DNA of 64,000 nt from Pirellulales bacterium (lineage in GTDB: Bacteria; Planctomycetota; Planctomycetia; Pirellulales; JACPPG01), in the NCBI GenBank assembly GCA_036490175.1, contig DASXEJ010000272.1, positions 1-64,000 on the forward strand, written 5' to 3'. The translations under genes and the position numbers were made by a program. The stretch's first letter is position 1, and every line of letters starts with the position of its first letter. Below, piece by piece: positions 45,230-54,106 of this stretch. Below the pieces are notes generated by a model that worked only from the letters and a program-made list of their open reading frames with translations, made no database searches and had not been told where the DNA came from.

Positions 45230-45913
45230 CTACAGTTCCTGGATGCGAATATTTCGCCAGCGCACTTCTTTCGGCTCGGTTTTATTCCCCACGCCGTGAA
45301 CCTGTAGCGCGATGAAGCCGCTGGGCGTGAGCGAGTCTTTCAAATCGGCCGCCGGCACGCCATTGAGCCAGGTCTTGAGAGAATCGCCACGGCATTCCAC
45401 TCGCACCGCGTTCCACTCGTTTTGGCGGAAGGCCTTGCGGGCGGGTTCGTTGTCTTTGAGATCGTTCAGCCAGAGGCGCCGCCCTTCGTCGTAGATGCCG
45501 CAAGTCCAGGCGCGATCCGAGGGATCGATCTCGACCTGGTACCCATGCACGCGACCGGCCGGAATCTTCAATGTCTTGCCGTCATGCTGAAGTTCCTTAG
45601 GCTCGTCGAAACATTGGCTGCGAATCTGCACGCCCGAGTTCAGGTCTGGGGCGACTTTGAAGTCCAACTCGAGCACGAAGTCGCCGTAGTCGCGATCCGT
45701 GCAGAGGAATGAATTACCGGTGTTGGGGACGCTGCTACCGATGATCTGATCGTCCTCGACGCGATATTGCGCCGCGCCGCCGCGCTGCTTCCAACCGTTG
45801 AGCGTCTTGCCGTCGAAGAGCGGGCGCCAGGCGGGCTCGTCGGCCTGCGCGCGCGATGCGGCAGAGATCATGATTGCAAACAACATCGCAACGCCAAAGT
45901 ATTTCACAGCCAT
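45230..45913 (-). CDS. exported DUF1080 (3-keto-disaccharide hydrolase-like) protein
   Basis: A 227-residue DUF1080 protein. The concanavalin/LamG-like domain starts at WRPLFDGKTLNGWK, the diagnostic opening, and continues with DDQIIG, YGDFVLELDFKV, NSGVQIRSQ, GYQVEIDP, GRRLWLNDL and WNAVRVECRGDSLKTWLNGV. Some DUF1080 members hydrolyse 3-keto-glycosides, and the family is greatly expanded in planctomycetes. A signal peptide (FGVAMLFAIMISAASRAQA) is present. Starting at the ATG ending at 45913 gives a normal signal; a frame 25 codons longer does not. Monocistronic and divergent from the permease fusion. Confidence 0.9.
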   Translation of the reverse strand: MAVKYFGVAMLFAIMISAASRAQADEPAWRPLFDGKTLNGWKQRGGAAQYRVEDDQIIGSSVPNTGNSFLCTDRDYGDFVLELDFKVAPDLNSGVQIRSQCFDEPKELQHDGKTLKIPAGRVHGYQVEIDPSDRAWTCGIYDEGRRLWLNDLKDNEPARKAFRQNEWNAVRVECRGDSLKTWLNGVPAADLKDSLTPSGFIALQVHGVGNKTEPKEVRWRNIRIQEL

Positions 45914-46188
45914 CGTTGTGGGCCCATCAAGGTTTGCAGTGTCCAAGAGCTTCGCCAAGCGATTATCGCGCCCGCCACTTGCCGCCACAAGTCGCGGCAG
46001 CTAATGACCCCAAGGTGTCGGTGCTAGGCGGACGGGCAGCCGCCGAGATGCTGCCGGTGGAACAAGTCCTACAGTCGCACCTGGGTCGCCAGGCAGCGCC
46101 CTGTTTTCCGCGAGATTTCCCGTTTTCCGCCGGCGCCGGACGATTACGCTGGGGTCATGGCCTTGATCGCGGCGTTGTCTGAGATGTC

Positions 46189-48387
46189 ATGAACTGGTCG
46201 AATGTCAGACTGATATTGCAGCGGGAAATCCGCGATCAGTTGCGCGATCGCCGCACGCTGTTCATGATCGCCGTGCTGCCAGTTCTGCTCTACCCCTTGC
46301 TGGCGATGAGCTTCTTTCAAGCCAGCCAATTCTTGCGCGAGCAGGATGTTCCGGTGCTGGTTATAGGCGCACCGGAACTAGCCGACTTGCCCCCCTTGAT
46401 TGAAGAGGGCCAGTTCGCCGCCAAGCTGCTGCCGCATCGAATGCTGCGCTTGACGTCGCGACCGTCGCAGGCGGCCAGCGATACTTCGGCAGGCGACACT
46501 GCCACGGCCGATCCGGTAGCCGCGGCGCGCCGCGAACTGCAAACAGGAAACTACGAGGTCGTTGTCGTCTTCCCGGCAGGGTTCGGCGAGCAACTGGCCG
46601 GTTTCCGCGCCAGCATTCTGCACCACGGTGAGGGCGACAGTGCCGGCAGCCCTGTACGGATTCCCAAGATCGAGATCTTTCCGAACCTCGCCAAGGACTC
46701 TTCGCGGATTGCTTACCAATTAGTGTCCAACGTGCTGGATCGCTGGTGCGACCAATTGGGCGCGCGCAATCTTGCCGATAGCCGCATCGCGCCGGTCGCC
46801 GCGCGGCCGTTTGAATTGGCCACGCAAGATCTGGCCCACAGCGGTCAGCACGCGGCCGTGTTGTGGTCGAAGATTCTGCCGCTGGTTCTGGTGTTATGGG
46901 CGTTAACCGGTGCGTTCTGTCCGGCCATCGACCTGTGCGCCGGCGAGCGCGAGCGGGGCACGCTAGAGACTTTGCTTTGCAGCCCGGCCGAACGCTGCGA
47001 GATCGTGTGGGGCAAGCTGCTGACCGTCTCGTTGATCAGCATGGTGACCGCGATGGTGAACCTGGCGAGCATGGGGGTTACCGGATCGATCGTCTTGCGG
47101 CATTTCCCAGAGCTGGGCGCGCCGCCCGTGGCCACGTTCGCCTGGCTCCTGGTGGCGCTCGTGCCTATTTCGATACTGTTTGCCGCCTTGTGCCTGGCGC
47201 TGGCGGCATTTGCCCGCAGCACGAAGGAAGGGCATTACTACCTGATGCCCCTATTGCTGGTAACGATGCCGCTGTCGATCCTTTCGATGGCACCGCAAAT
47301 TGGCCTCACCTTGGGGACCAGCCTGATCCCCGTGACGGGCATGATCTTGCTGCTGCGCGCCGCGCTCGAGGGTGAATATGCCGTGGCTTTGCTGTACAGC
47401 CCTGTTGTTGGCTCTGTCACGCTGGCTTGCTGCTGGTTGGCCATTCGCTGGGCGATCCGGCAGTTCAGCAGCGAATCGGTACTGTTTCGCGACGGCGAAC
47501 GGTGGAATCTCTGGCTGTGGCTCAAACACGTGGTGCGCGAACGCGGGCCTCGGCCCAGCGTCGGCGGCGCGCTGTTTTGCGGTCTCGTAATTGTCACGCT
47601 CCGTTTCCTGCTCAGCTTCTGCCTCCCTGCGCCGGAGGGCTTGCGCGATTTGGAATGGCTGGCTGTCGCCACGCAGCTACTCGTCATAGCCTTGCCGGCG
47701 CTATTGCTGACCCGGCTGCTGGCACGCAGCCCTAGGGAAACCTTCTCGTTACGGCTGCCGCCGCTACGCATGTCGTTGGCGGCCGTAATGCTGGCCATTG
47801 TCATCCATCCGGCCATTGATGTGCTGCAAGCCGTCATCATGCGGATCTATCCGCTGGACGACCGCCTGGCTGTTGAGCTGAGCCGCATGTTTTCGGCCGG
47901 AAACGATCTCGGCATTTTGCTGTTGGTCTTGTGCGTACTTCCGGCGCTGTGCGAAGAGCTGGCGTTTCGTGGCTTCATCCTGTCGGGGCTCAATAGCACC
48001 GGCCGCACGCAAATGGCGATCGTCGTCAGCAGCATTTTCTTTGCGGTCACGCACGCGGTCTTGCAACAATCGCTGATCGCCGGCGCCTTGGGGATCGTGC
48101 TCGGGTATCTGGCCATCCAGTCCGGCAGCATACTGCCGGGGATGTTGTTCCATGCCGTACACAATGCACTGGGCATTTGCTTGCAGCAGGCTTCGACCGT
48201 GGCGGGTTCGCGCTGGTACTGGGTCCAATGGTCGCTGCGCGACGTAGCCGACGAAGGCTTCGCCTATCGCTGGCCGCTATTGGTCGTCAGCGTTCTGGCG
48301 AGCGGGCTGATCTTGGCGCGCTTGCAGCGCGCCGCGCGCCCGGCGGCTCCCCGATTCGTGGCGCCTGTGTATCAATCGCTGGCCTGA
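46189..48387 (+). CDS. ABC-2 type (NatB-like) permease fused to a CPBP intramembrane protease domain
   Basis: A 732-residue two-part membrane protein. Residues 1-430 are a NatB/ABC-2 permease: a first helix after RDQLRDRRTLFMIAVLPVLLYP, a large extracytoplasmic loop of about 170 residues, then five spans with the signature GERERGTLETLLCSPAERCEIVWGK. From about 460 another group of helices forms a CPBP (CAAX protease / bacteriocin-processing) domain with EELAFR (Glu589-Glu590, Arg594), a His in AVTHAVL and HAVHN, the residues that hold the catalytic site in this family. Fusions like this occur in planctomycetes, from memory. Its ATPase partner is not adjacent in the window. Possible roles: export or cleavage of a peptide, or cation efflux as in NatAB. 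Confidence 0.9.
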   Translation: MNWSNVRLILQREIRDQLRDRRTLFMIAVLPVLLYPLLAMSFFQASQFLREQDVPVLVIGAPELADLPPLIEEGQFAAKLLPHRMLRLTSRPSQAASDTSAGDTATADPVAAARRELQTGNYEVVVVFPAGFGEQLAGFRASILHHGEGDSAGSPVRIPKIEIFPNLAKDSSRIAYQLVSNVLDRWCDQLGARNLADSRIAPVAARPFELATQDLAHSGQHAAVLWSKILPLVLVLWALTGAFCPAIDLCAGERERGTLETLLCSPAERCEIVWGKLLTVSLISMVTAMVNLASMGVTGSIVLRHFPELGAPPVATFAWLLVALVPISILFAALCLALAAFARSTKEGHYYLMPLLLVTMPLSILSMAPQIGLTLGTSLIPVTGMILLLRAALEGEYAVALLYSPVVGSVTLACCWLAIRWAIRQFSSESVLFRDGERWNLWLWLKHVVRERGPRPSVGGALFCGLVIVTLRFLLSFCLPAPEGLRDLEWLAVATQLLVIALPALLLTRLLARSPRETFSLRLPPLRMSLAAVMLAIVIHPAIDVLQAVIMRIYPLDDRLAVELSRMFSAGNDLGILLLVLCVLPALCEELAFRGFILSGLNSTGRTQMAIVVSSIFFAVTHAVLQQSLIAGALGIVLGYLAIQSGSILPGMLFHAVHNALGICLQQASTVAGSRWYWVQWSLRDVADEGFAYRWPLLVVSVLASGLILARLQRAARPAAPRFVAPVYQSLA

Positions 48388-48395
48388 GGCCGCGG

Positions 48396-48842
48396 CTACT
48401 GCAACTGTCTCAGCAGGACCACTTGATACGCGATCAATAGCGCGTACAGCGCGGCCAATATCGGCACCAGGTGGCGGATCCGCGAATGCGTGCCGAACAG
48501 CACCAACAGCGGCAGGCCAGCGGCGGCCAGCACATATTTGCCGATCAAGAAATGCACGGGCCCCCAGGCGAGTAGCGCATGCATTACAGGATTGGCTTCA
48601 TGATAGCCAGCTTCGATCAGCTCGAGCGTCAGAAACCCATCGACCAGTGCGCAGGCCAGCAGCACCAGGATTGGCAATATGGTCGCGAGAGAAAACCGGT
48701 CGACGATGTGCCGCTGCAATCGGTCGCAGGCGCGTCGGATGTGACGGCGTTCGCCGCGAAAGAACGTCGCATCCCAGACGCTCGTCGGCGCTCCTCGTCG
48801 ATCGGACGCGGTCCGCCGCTCTTCTGACCCAGCGCGATCCAT
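48396..48842 (-). CDS. small membrane protein, DUF5658-like
   Basis: A 148-residue protein with a cytoplasmic, arginine-rich head (EERRTASDRRGAPTS) and three hydrophobic helices (LATILPILVLLACALVDGFLT; FLIGKYVLAAAGLPLLVLF; LVPILAALYALLIAYQVVLL). The loop HEANPVMHALLAWG matches DUF5658, a small family of unknown function. GGCGGAGA lies 4-6 bases before the ATG ending at 48842, so I prefer it to the one 6 codons upstream. It is the first gene downstream of the secretion cluster on the same strand but probably has its own promoter. Confidence 0.75.
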   Translation of the reverse strand: MDRAGSEERRTASDRRGAPTSVWDATFFRGERRHIRRACDRLQRHIVDRFSLATILPILVLLACALVDGFLTLELIEAGYHEANPVMHALLAWGPVHFLIGKYVLAAAGLPLLVLFGTHSRIRHLVPILAALYALLIAYQVVLLRQLQ

Positions 48843-48864
48843 GTCATTCTCCGCCCACATTTTG

Positions 48865-48890
48865 CACGTTGATCGGTGATGTCAATTTAC
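48865..48890 (-). promoter_or_regulatory. possible promoter of the DUF5658-like gene
   Basis: On the minus strand TTGACA (plus-strand 48880-48885) is a perfect -35 box, with a CAAAAT-like -10 at 48859-48864 after 15 bases. The -10 is mediocre and the spacing short, and transcription would begin only about 15 bases before the start codon at 48842. Tentative. Confidence 0.25.
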
Positions 48891-48949
48891 TAATGCTGTT
48901 TGTTTCTTGGGATAATAAGCCCTGGCCGGGCGTGCCCGATTGCCATCTA

Positions 48950-49336
48950 TCAGGAGGGGGGCGTCGTGGAGGTGAATAATAGCGGCATCGGCGCGGGGCT
49001 TTCGTTGTCGGCCGTGGGCGCGACCTGCACTGACCAGTTGCCGACATCCTGCGTGGCGAAGGTGACGGTAAACGCCTGCGGACCGCTGGAGGTGTTGATC
49101 GACACGCCGCACACAAAAGGATTAGTCGGCGGATAACCGGTCTCCAGAAGTTCCAACGCTTGGGCCAACGCCGGAACGCAGCCCGCGTCGCGTGTGACCG
49201 TTTGCGCGCGTGCCGTCTCGGCGCGAATCAAAGATCCGAGCTGGCTGTAGGCCAACGCCAATACTGAGAAGAACATAACCAGGAACGCGAGCACCAAGAG
49301 CATCGCGTAACCGGGCCTGTGCGGTTTGCGCTTCAT
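48950..49336 (-). CDS. minor pseudopilin, GspK/PilX-like, lacking Glu5
   Basis: A 128-residue protein at the end of the secretion operon. After a short basic leader (MKRKPHRPG) the sequence Y-A-M-L-L-V-L-A-F-L-V-M has the class III prepilin form, but position +5 after the presumed cleavage is Leu, not Glu. Loss of Glu5 is a hallmark of GspK and PilX tip subunits. The protein is much shorter than GspK (usually around 300 residues) and lacks its large insertion domain. The start overlaps the previous gene's stop (ATGA), so translation is coupled. Expected place: the tip of the pseudopilus. Confidence 0.7.
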   Translation of the reverse strand: MKRKPHRPGYAMLLVLAFLVMFFSVLALAYSQLGSLIRAETARAQTVTRDAGCVPALAQALELLETGYPPTNPFVCGVSINTSSGPQAFTVTFATQDVGNWSVQVAPTADNESPAPMPLLFTSTTPPS

Positions 49337-49872
49337 GGTCTTTTGGCGATCATGGTGTAAGTCTGCGAAATACCCCGATAGAAAAACGACAGCATGATTC
49401 GCAGATCGCCGCTTTGGTCTTCCACGGTCAGACCCGAGACATTCTGCGCAGCGACATATTCCACACCGGTCGCCTGATTCGATCGGACCAGCGTATCGCC
49501 GACGACGGCATAGACAACCACCGTGTCCGGCAGAGTCCAATCGGCCACGAGGTTGGGATCCGTGGCCGAGTCGAAGCACAGCATAAGCTCGACATTGTCT
49601 GGGTAAGTCCAGCCGACAAACTGATTCGCCAGCTTCACGCCGGCCGTCCCTTCGGGCAAGCAACCTCCCAGGTCGAGCGACAGGCAAGCCAGCGCCAGGT
49701 CTGCCTCTTGCGCGATGTGACAACGAGCGGCATTTTGCAGCAACGGGCGCCCCAGACCGATCCAGGCATTCGACAGCAACATCGAGAGCAGCACCACCAG
49801 ACCGGTGCTGATCGTGACTTCGACCATGCTGAATGCCCGCCGGTGGCGATGGCGGCCGTATCTCTTGGTCAT
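49333..49872 (-). CDS. minor pseudopilin, GspJ/PilW-like
   Basis: A 179-residue prepilin-type protein. The leader MTKRYGRHRHRRA is followed by F-S-M-V-E-V-T-I-S, so the cleavage site would be Ala13|Phe14 with Glu18 at +5. Ala in place of Gly at -1 is tolerated by some prepilin peptidases. The long beta-rich C-terminal part (VVVYAVVGDTLVR, IMLSFFYRGI) and the operon position suit GspJ/PilW. Start and stop overlap the neighbours by 4 bases each. A frame that continues 57 codons upstream overlaps the preceding gene and is unlikely. Confidence 0.78.
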   Translation of the reverse strand: MTKRYGRHRHRRAFSMVEVTISTGLVVLLSMLLSNAWIGLGRPLLQNAARCHIAQEADLALACLSLDLGGCLPEGTAGVKLANQFVGWTYPDNVELMLCFDSATDPNLVADWTLPDTVVVYAVVGDTLVRSNQATGVEYVAAQNVSGLTVEDQSGDLRIMLSFFYRGISQTYTMIAKRP

Positions 49873-50300
49873 GGCTGCGTCGTTTGTATCGTGATGAAGG
49901 CTGTGATGGTCTGGTTGGTCAGCGACCGTTCGAGAGACTGAATCTGCACGGTATTTTGGGTCAGGGTTTGCGTGTCGGCCGGCAGTATCGTTCCCGGATC
50001 CTGGTCGGCCAGCGCCGCGGCCGCGCCCAGCTTGCGCGTCCAAATATCGGCCGTGGGAACAAGGTAGTAGACCGACTGTGGACTAAATCTTTGCTGCAGA
50101 TTTCTCAACTGCTTCGTATACATAACCATGTACGGGCCCAGCCCAGCCAGCGCAATGCCAAACAGCACCAGAGCCACCTGGACCTCGACCATCGAGAAGC
50201 CGGCCTGACTGCGCCACCGGCGCGCGCGGCACCATCGCGCGTGCGGCTGGTGCCGTCGCGCGCTGGCGGCAATCGTCGCAGATGCTGTGTTGCGATTCAT
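49869..50300 (-). CDS. minor pseudopilin, GspI/PilV-like
   Basis: A 143-residue prepilin. An unusually long basic leader of 34 residues precedes G|FSMVEVQVALVLFGIALAGL, with Glu39 at +5. Short globular part with Asn/Gln/Thr-rich end. The size and place in the operon (after an H-like, before a J-like gene) match GspI/PilV. Several ATGs are possible (50300, 50309, 50333); I use the one ending at 50300. The TGA overlaps the next ATG. Confidence 0.78.
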   Translation of the reverse strand: MNRNTASATIAASARRHQPHARWCRARRWRSQAGFSMVEVQVALVLFGIALAGLGPYMVMYTKQLRNLQQRFSPQSVYYLVPTADIWTRKLGAAAALADQDPGTILPADTQTLTQNTVQIQSLERSLTNQTITAFITIQTTQP

Positions 50301-50316
50301 GGTCGAGCGCATTGCG

Positions 50317-50778
50317 TTAATAGCTGAGAACAATATTCGTCACCCCGGAACCCGACAGGACGCCGGACATCGATCCACTCTGATCGATGCAGAAGGCGCC
50401 ATTCCAGGTCTGGTTCGCCACGCGCATCGCAGAGGCCGAGAACGTTGTCGAAGTAGCGTAATCGACTTCGTAGGTGTAAAAGTTCTGATCGGAAATGGAA
50501 GAATCAAGCAGGTCCAGCGATTGCAAGGTTGCCAGATCGACCGCATAAGTGCGATTCTCAAGCCAATACAGCCGCTGCGCCGACCAAATGGCGCGCAGAT
50601 TGGCGGACGCAATATCGGCCCGCGATTGTTCCAACGCCTGATGAAACGAGGGGACCGTCAACGAGGCCAGGATGCCGATGATCACCGTGACCATCACGAT
50701 CTCGATCAGCGAGATGCCCCGCCGTGGCTGTACGCCAAGTCGCCGGCAGCGCCGTTGGATTGTGAAACCATCTCGCAT
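50317..50778 (-). CDS. pseudopilin, GspG/GspH-like
   Basis: A 153-residue prepilin with leader ending R-R-G21 and mature start ISLIEIVMVTVIIGILASL, Glu26 at +5. The sequence IGILASLTVPSFHQALEQSRADIASANLRAIWSAQRLYW is close to the GspG/major pilin helix. The C-terminal half has a disulphide-free beta region. Since another GspG-like gene lies at 57082, this one may act as the H-type or as a second major subunit. Its ATG overlaps the gspF stop by one base (TAATG). A longer frame open to 51858 runs inside gspF and is not coding. Confidence 0.82.
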   Translation of the reverse strand: MRDGFTIQRRCRRLGVQPRRGISLIEIVMVTVIIGILASLTVPSFHQALEQSRADIASANLRAIWSAQRLYWLENRTYAVDLATLQSLDLLDSSISDQNFYTYEVDYATSTTFSASAMRVANQTWNGAFCIDQSGSMSGVLSGSGVTNIVLSY

Positions 50779-51872
50779 TAGTGCACCTTGCCGGCCATTT
50801 CGAACATCGGCATGTAAATCGACAGCATCAGCGCGGCAATCGTGACACCCATTCCGGCAATGATGATCGGCTCCAGCAGCTTGGTGACCTTGGAAATCAA
50901 ACCTTCCATCTTTTCCTTGTAGAATGGAGCCAGCTGATCCATAACTTGAAAGAGTTGCCCTGATTCTTCGCCGATCCGCACCATGTCGGTGATCATCGAG
51001 GTGAACAGGCCGGTTTCTTCCAGCGCCACGGCCAACGGCCGACCGCCGGCGACGCGCGCCCGGGCCCGGTCCAATCCGTCGCGATAGATCGGGTTGGCGT
51101 GAAATACTCCCGACAGCACCGACATGGTCTCTAACATGGGAATGCCGCTTTTCAGCAGCAAGGCAATGTTCGAGGCAAAGCGGTACATCGCCATTTGCAC
51201 GATCAATTCGCCGACCATGGGCAGCCCTAACCCCACTCCCAAAAACTGGCGGCGTCCTTGTTCGGTTTTCAGATATTGCCGGATGCCAAAGATCGCGGCG
51301 CCGACGGCCAGCACGATGTACAGGCCGTAAGCCACGATAAAGCCCGACGCGTCGACGACGAATTGCGTCATGCCGGGCAGCTCGGCCCCCATGTCGGAAA
51401 ACATCTTGGCGAACGTCGGCACGACCAGCCACAACAGCACGGTCACAGCGGTGATGGCAACGCCGATGAGGATCATCGGATACATCAGCGAGCCGACGAC
51501 CTTCTTGCGCGTGTCGCGCGATTCGCGAATCTGCTTGTTCAACTCCAACAACACCGAACCCATTTGACCCGTGATCTCGCCGGTGCGAATCACGCCGATC
51601 CAATGGTGCTCGAAAACCTCGCCGTGGCGCTCGGCCGCGGCATTGAGCGTGCTGCCGGCGGCAATGCTCGAGGCGATCTCCTCCAGAACCTGCCGCATTT
51701 TCAAGCTGGGATTTTGCTCGGCCGAGATGCGAATAGCCTGCATCAGCGGCGTGCCGGAATTGACCAGCGTGGAAAGCTGCTGAAAGAACGTCATCTTGTC
51801 GTCGAGCTTGATCTTTTTGTGCGGTTTGCTCGACACTCGCGCTCGGGCGATAAACCAATCTTCAAATGCCAT
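50778..51872 (-). CDS. gspF: type II secretion / type IV pilus platform protein GspF/PilC
   Basis: A 364-residue inner-membrane platform protein. Two T2SSF domains are visible: MTFFQQLSTLVNSGTPLMQAI with GEITGQMGSVL near residues 25-125, and MYRFASNIALLLKSGIPMLETM with GEESGQLFQVMDQLA near 225-330. Three membrane spans separate and end them (VGSLMYPMILIGVAITAVTVLLW; IVAYGLYIVLAVGAAIFG; PIIIAGMGVTIAALMLSIYMPMF). It anchors the GspE ATPase and couples ATP hydrolysis to pseudopilin assembly. The N-terminal region is shorter than in PilC. It lies 18 bases from the PilZ gene and overlaps the next gene. Confidence 0.95.
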   Translation of the reverse strand: MAFEDWFIARARVSSKPHKKIKLDDKMTFFQQLSTLVNSGTPLMQAIRISAEQNPSLKMRQVLEEIASSIAAGSTLNAAAERHGEVFEHHWIGVIRTGEITGQMGSVLLELNKQIRESRDTRKKVVGSLMYPMILIGVAITAVTVLLWLVVPTFAKMFSDMGAELPGMTQFVVDASGFIVAYGLYIVLAVGAAIFGIRQYLKTEQGRRQFLGVGLGLPMVGELIVQMAMYRFASNIALLLKSGIPMLETMSVLSGVFHANPIYRDGLDRARARVAGGRPLAVALEETGLFTSMITDMVRIGEESGQLFQVMDQLAPFYKEKMEGLISKVTKLLEPIIIAGMGVTIAALMLSIYMPMFEMAGKVH

Positions 51873-51890
51873 ATGCTGTCGTTCCTGCTG

Positions 51891-52223
51891 CTAGATCTTC
51901 ATGATGCGGCGCATCAGTTGCGGGCTGGCCGAGGCACTGAGGGGTTCCAGAAACTCCACCCCCAAGCGATTGACATCGGCGTCTGCGTCGCAACGAGCGA
52001 CCCGGCCACTGACTTTGTTCACGGTTTCTTTTCCCGACCCATCGCGAAGCGTGAAAGACAACGTCACCATGCACCCTGGCGCCAGGGCCCGCGGTGCGGC
52101 CAGCCCCACGCCCGCCAGGCTGATGTCGAACGAGTGCGCCTCGAAGGTCGGACCGTCCGGCAATGCCGTCAGCGACACATCGCAAAAGAACGGCACTCTT
52201 TCAAAACGTCTTCGTTCGTTCAT
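51891..52223 (-). CDS. single-domain PilZ protein embedded between gspE and gspF
   Basis: A 110-residue PilZ domain. Both c-di-GMP-binding motifs are intact: RxxxR in RRRFER at residues 4-9, and DxSxxG as DISLAG near 33-38, so it should bind the nucleotide. It has no other domain. Lying between the assembly ATPase gene and the platform gene on the same strand, it is a natural candidate to pass a c-di-GMP signal to this machine. Some PilZ proteins bind pilus ATPases directly (the Xanthomonas PilZ-PilB-FimX case). The assignment of partner is inference. Confidence 0.88.
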   Translation of the reverse strand: MNERRRFERVPFFCDVSLTALPDGPTFEAHSFDISLAGVGLAAPRALAPGCMVTLSFTLRDGSGKETVNKVSGRVARCDADADVNRLGVEFLEPLSASASPQLMRRIMKI

Positions 52224-52319
52224 GGCGACATCTCACCTCTAGAAACACTTTGTCGCTTTCAACGTCGTAGCAATGCTTCACTTCCCAGACGTCCCGTTTT
52301 CACGGTTGCTCGTTTTCCA

Positions 52320-54098
52320 TCATTCCTTGGCCATCGCGATCGAGAGGGCTTCTTCCAGGCTTGTTATTCCTTGGCGCGCTTTGTCCAATGCGCTGTCCCC
52401 CAGCATCTTCATCCCTTCGCCGCGCGCGGCTTCGCGCAGCTCGGGCAGGGGCGTGCGCTTTTGAATCAATTCGCCCATGTTGCTGGTGATGCGGACCACC
52501 TCGAAAACGCCCACGCGGCCGCGGTAGCCTGTACCGCGGCACTTGTCGCAACCTTTGGCGCGAAAGATTTCGTGTCCTGAGTCGAATCCATACAGGCGGC
52601 TGGTCGCTTCATCGCACTCGTCAGGCTGTTTGCAGTCCTTGCACAGCCGACGAATCAATCGCTGTGCTTCCAGCACGCGCAGCGTGGCGGCCAGCAGAAA
52701 CGGTTCGATGCCCATGTCTTGCAAACGACTGACGGCCGACAACGAATCGTTGGTATGAATCGTCGACAGCACGAAGTGCCCGGTCAGCGCGGCCCGCAGA
52801 CAAATTTGCGCCGTTTCCTGATCGCGCACCTCGCCGACCATGATCACGTCGGGATCTTGCCGCAACAGAGCGCGTAGCACGCTGGCAAACGTCAGGCCGA
52901 CCTGCGATTTCACCTGGATTTGGTTCATGCCGTCGAACTTGTATTCGACCGGATCTTCGACCGTGCAGATGTTAACGTCGGGCTGGTTGCGAAAGTTCAG
53001 GCAGGCGTAGAGCGTGGTGCTTTTCCCGCTACCGGTCGGACCGGTTACCAGCATCAAGCCGTGCGGCGACTCGATCGACTCGGTCAGGTCTTTGGATTGG
53101 CGCTCGTCGAATCCCAGCCCGGTAAGCTGCACTGGAATGGCGGCTTTGTCCAAAATACGCATGACGATCTTCTCGCCCCACACGGTTGGCACCGTGCTGA
53201 CGCGCAAGTCGATGCGCTTCTCCGCCGTTCTCAGACCGATGGCGCCGTCTTGAGGAACCCGCTTTTCGGCGATGTCCATCTTGGCAAGAATCTTGAAACG
53301 CGAAACGACTGGCAAATAGACCGACTGCGGCGGGGAAATCAATTCGTGCAGCACGCCGTCGACCCGGATGCGGACGCGGCACGTTTCCTCGAACGGCTCG
53401 ATATGGATATCGCTGGCCCCCTGTTTCAACGCCTGTTCGAGAATGTCGTTGACGATCTGGATCACGCGACCCTCGGGGCCAGGCGGCAGAGACTGATCCA
53501 GGTTCAGGACCTCTTCGTCATCCGCAAACTCATCCTCATCGTCGTCGACCTCGTCAGGCGCCATCGGCCGGCCGAGCTTGGCCGCCTGCTTGCCCGGCGC
53601 CGCGTCATGCTTGATCGTTCGCTTCTTCGCCTTGTGCGTACTGTTCGCTGAGAAGTAAATCTCGATCAGCGTCTCGAGCGCCGTGCGCGCGGTTATCACC
53701 GGCCTCACCACCAGACCCGTCAGAAACTCGATCTCGTCGACGATCAATAGACCGTCGGGATTGACGAAGGCGACCTCGATCGTTTCCGCGTCGACCGCGA
53801 TCGGCGCGATCATTTGGTCGCGGCACAGCTTCTCGGGCAGCTGCCGCGCCACGGTGCGATCGATCGTCGTCACGTCTTCCGGCAGCGCGAAGATCGGCGC
53901 GCCCAGGTATTCGGAATAGACCTCGGCCACGTCTTGCTCTGTGGCCAGCCCCTTCTCGACCAGCAACGTTTCGACGGTCCCCCCTTCGCCGGGCTGAGCG
54001 TTGCGCAATTCCTCCGACTGCTCCGGGCTGAGCAATCCCTTGTCGAGCAACAACTGCACGACTGTGGGCAAGGAGTCATTAAGTTCTGCTATGGGCAT
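52320..54098 (-). CDS. gspE: type II secretion / type IV pilus assembly ATPase GspE/PilB
   Basis: A 592-residue hexameric-type ATPase. The N-terminal T2SSE_N/MshEN-like repeat pair (LLLDKGLLSPEQSEELRNAQ; LLVEKGLATEQDVAEVYSEYLG) lacks the RLG lead-in typical of c-di-GMP-binding MshEN, so nucleotide binding there is doubtful. An acidic linker (DEVDDDEDEFADDEE, near 178-195) follows. The motor has Walker A GPTGSGKST at about 351-359, an Asp box, Walker B DPDVIMVGEVRD at about 413-424, a His box, and two cysteine pairs CKDC and CDKC that hold zinc in GspE/PilB. It powers pseudopilus assembly on the inner membrane. Its gene lies 8 bases from the GspC/PilP-like gene. Confidence 0.95.
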   Translation of the reverse strand: MPIAELNDSLPTVVQLLLDKGLLSPEQSEELRNAQPGEGGTVETLLVEKGLATEQDVAEVYSEYLGAPIFALPEDVTTIDRTVARQLPEKLCRDQMIAPIAVDAETIEVAFVNPDGLLIVDEIEFLTGLVVRPVITARTALETLIEIYFSANSTHKAKKRTIKHDAAPGKQAAKLGRPMAPDEVDDDEDEFADDEEVLNLDQSLPPGPEGRVIQIVNDILEQALKQGASDIHIEPFEETCRVRIRVDGVLHELISPPQSVYLPVVSRFKILAKMDIAEKRVPQDGAIGLRTAEKRIDLRVSTVPTVWGEKIVMRILDKAAIPVQLTGLGFDERQSKDLTESIESPHGLMLVTGPTGSGKSTTLYACLNFRNQPDVNICTVEDPVEYKFDGMNQIQVKSQVGLTFASVLRALLRQDPDVIMVGEVRDQETAQICLRAALTGHFVLSTIHTNDSLSAVSRLQDMGIEPFLLAATLRVLEAQRLIRRLCKDCKQPDECDEATSRLYGFDSGHEIFRAKGCDKCRGTGYRGRVGVFEVVRITSNMGELIQKRTPLPELREAARGEGMKMLGDSALDKARQGITSLEEALSIAMAKE

Positions 54099-54106
54099 GG
54101 TGCACC

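Noticed and set aside
50779-51858. Long 5' extension of the pseudopilin frame inside gspF
   Set aside because: gspF is complete in its own frame and the pseudopilin leader starts at 50778 with the TAATG overlap.
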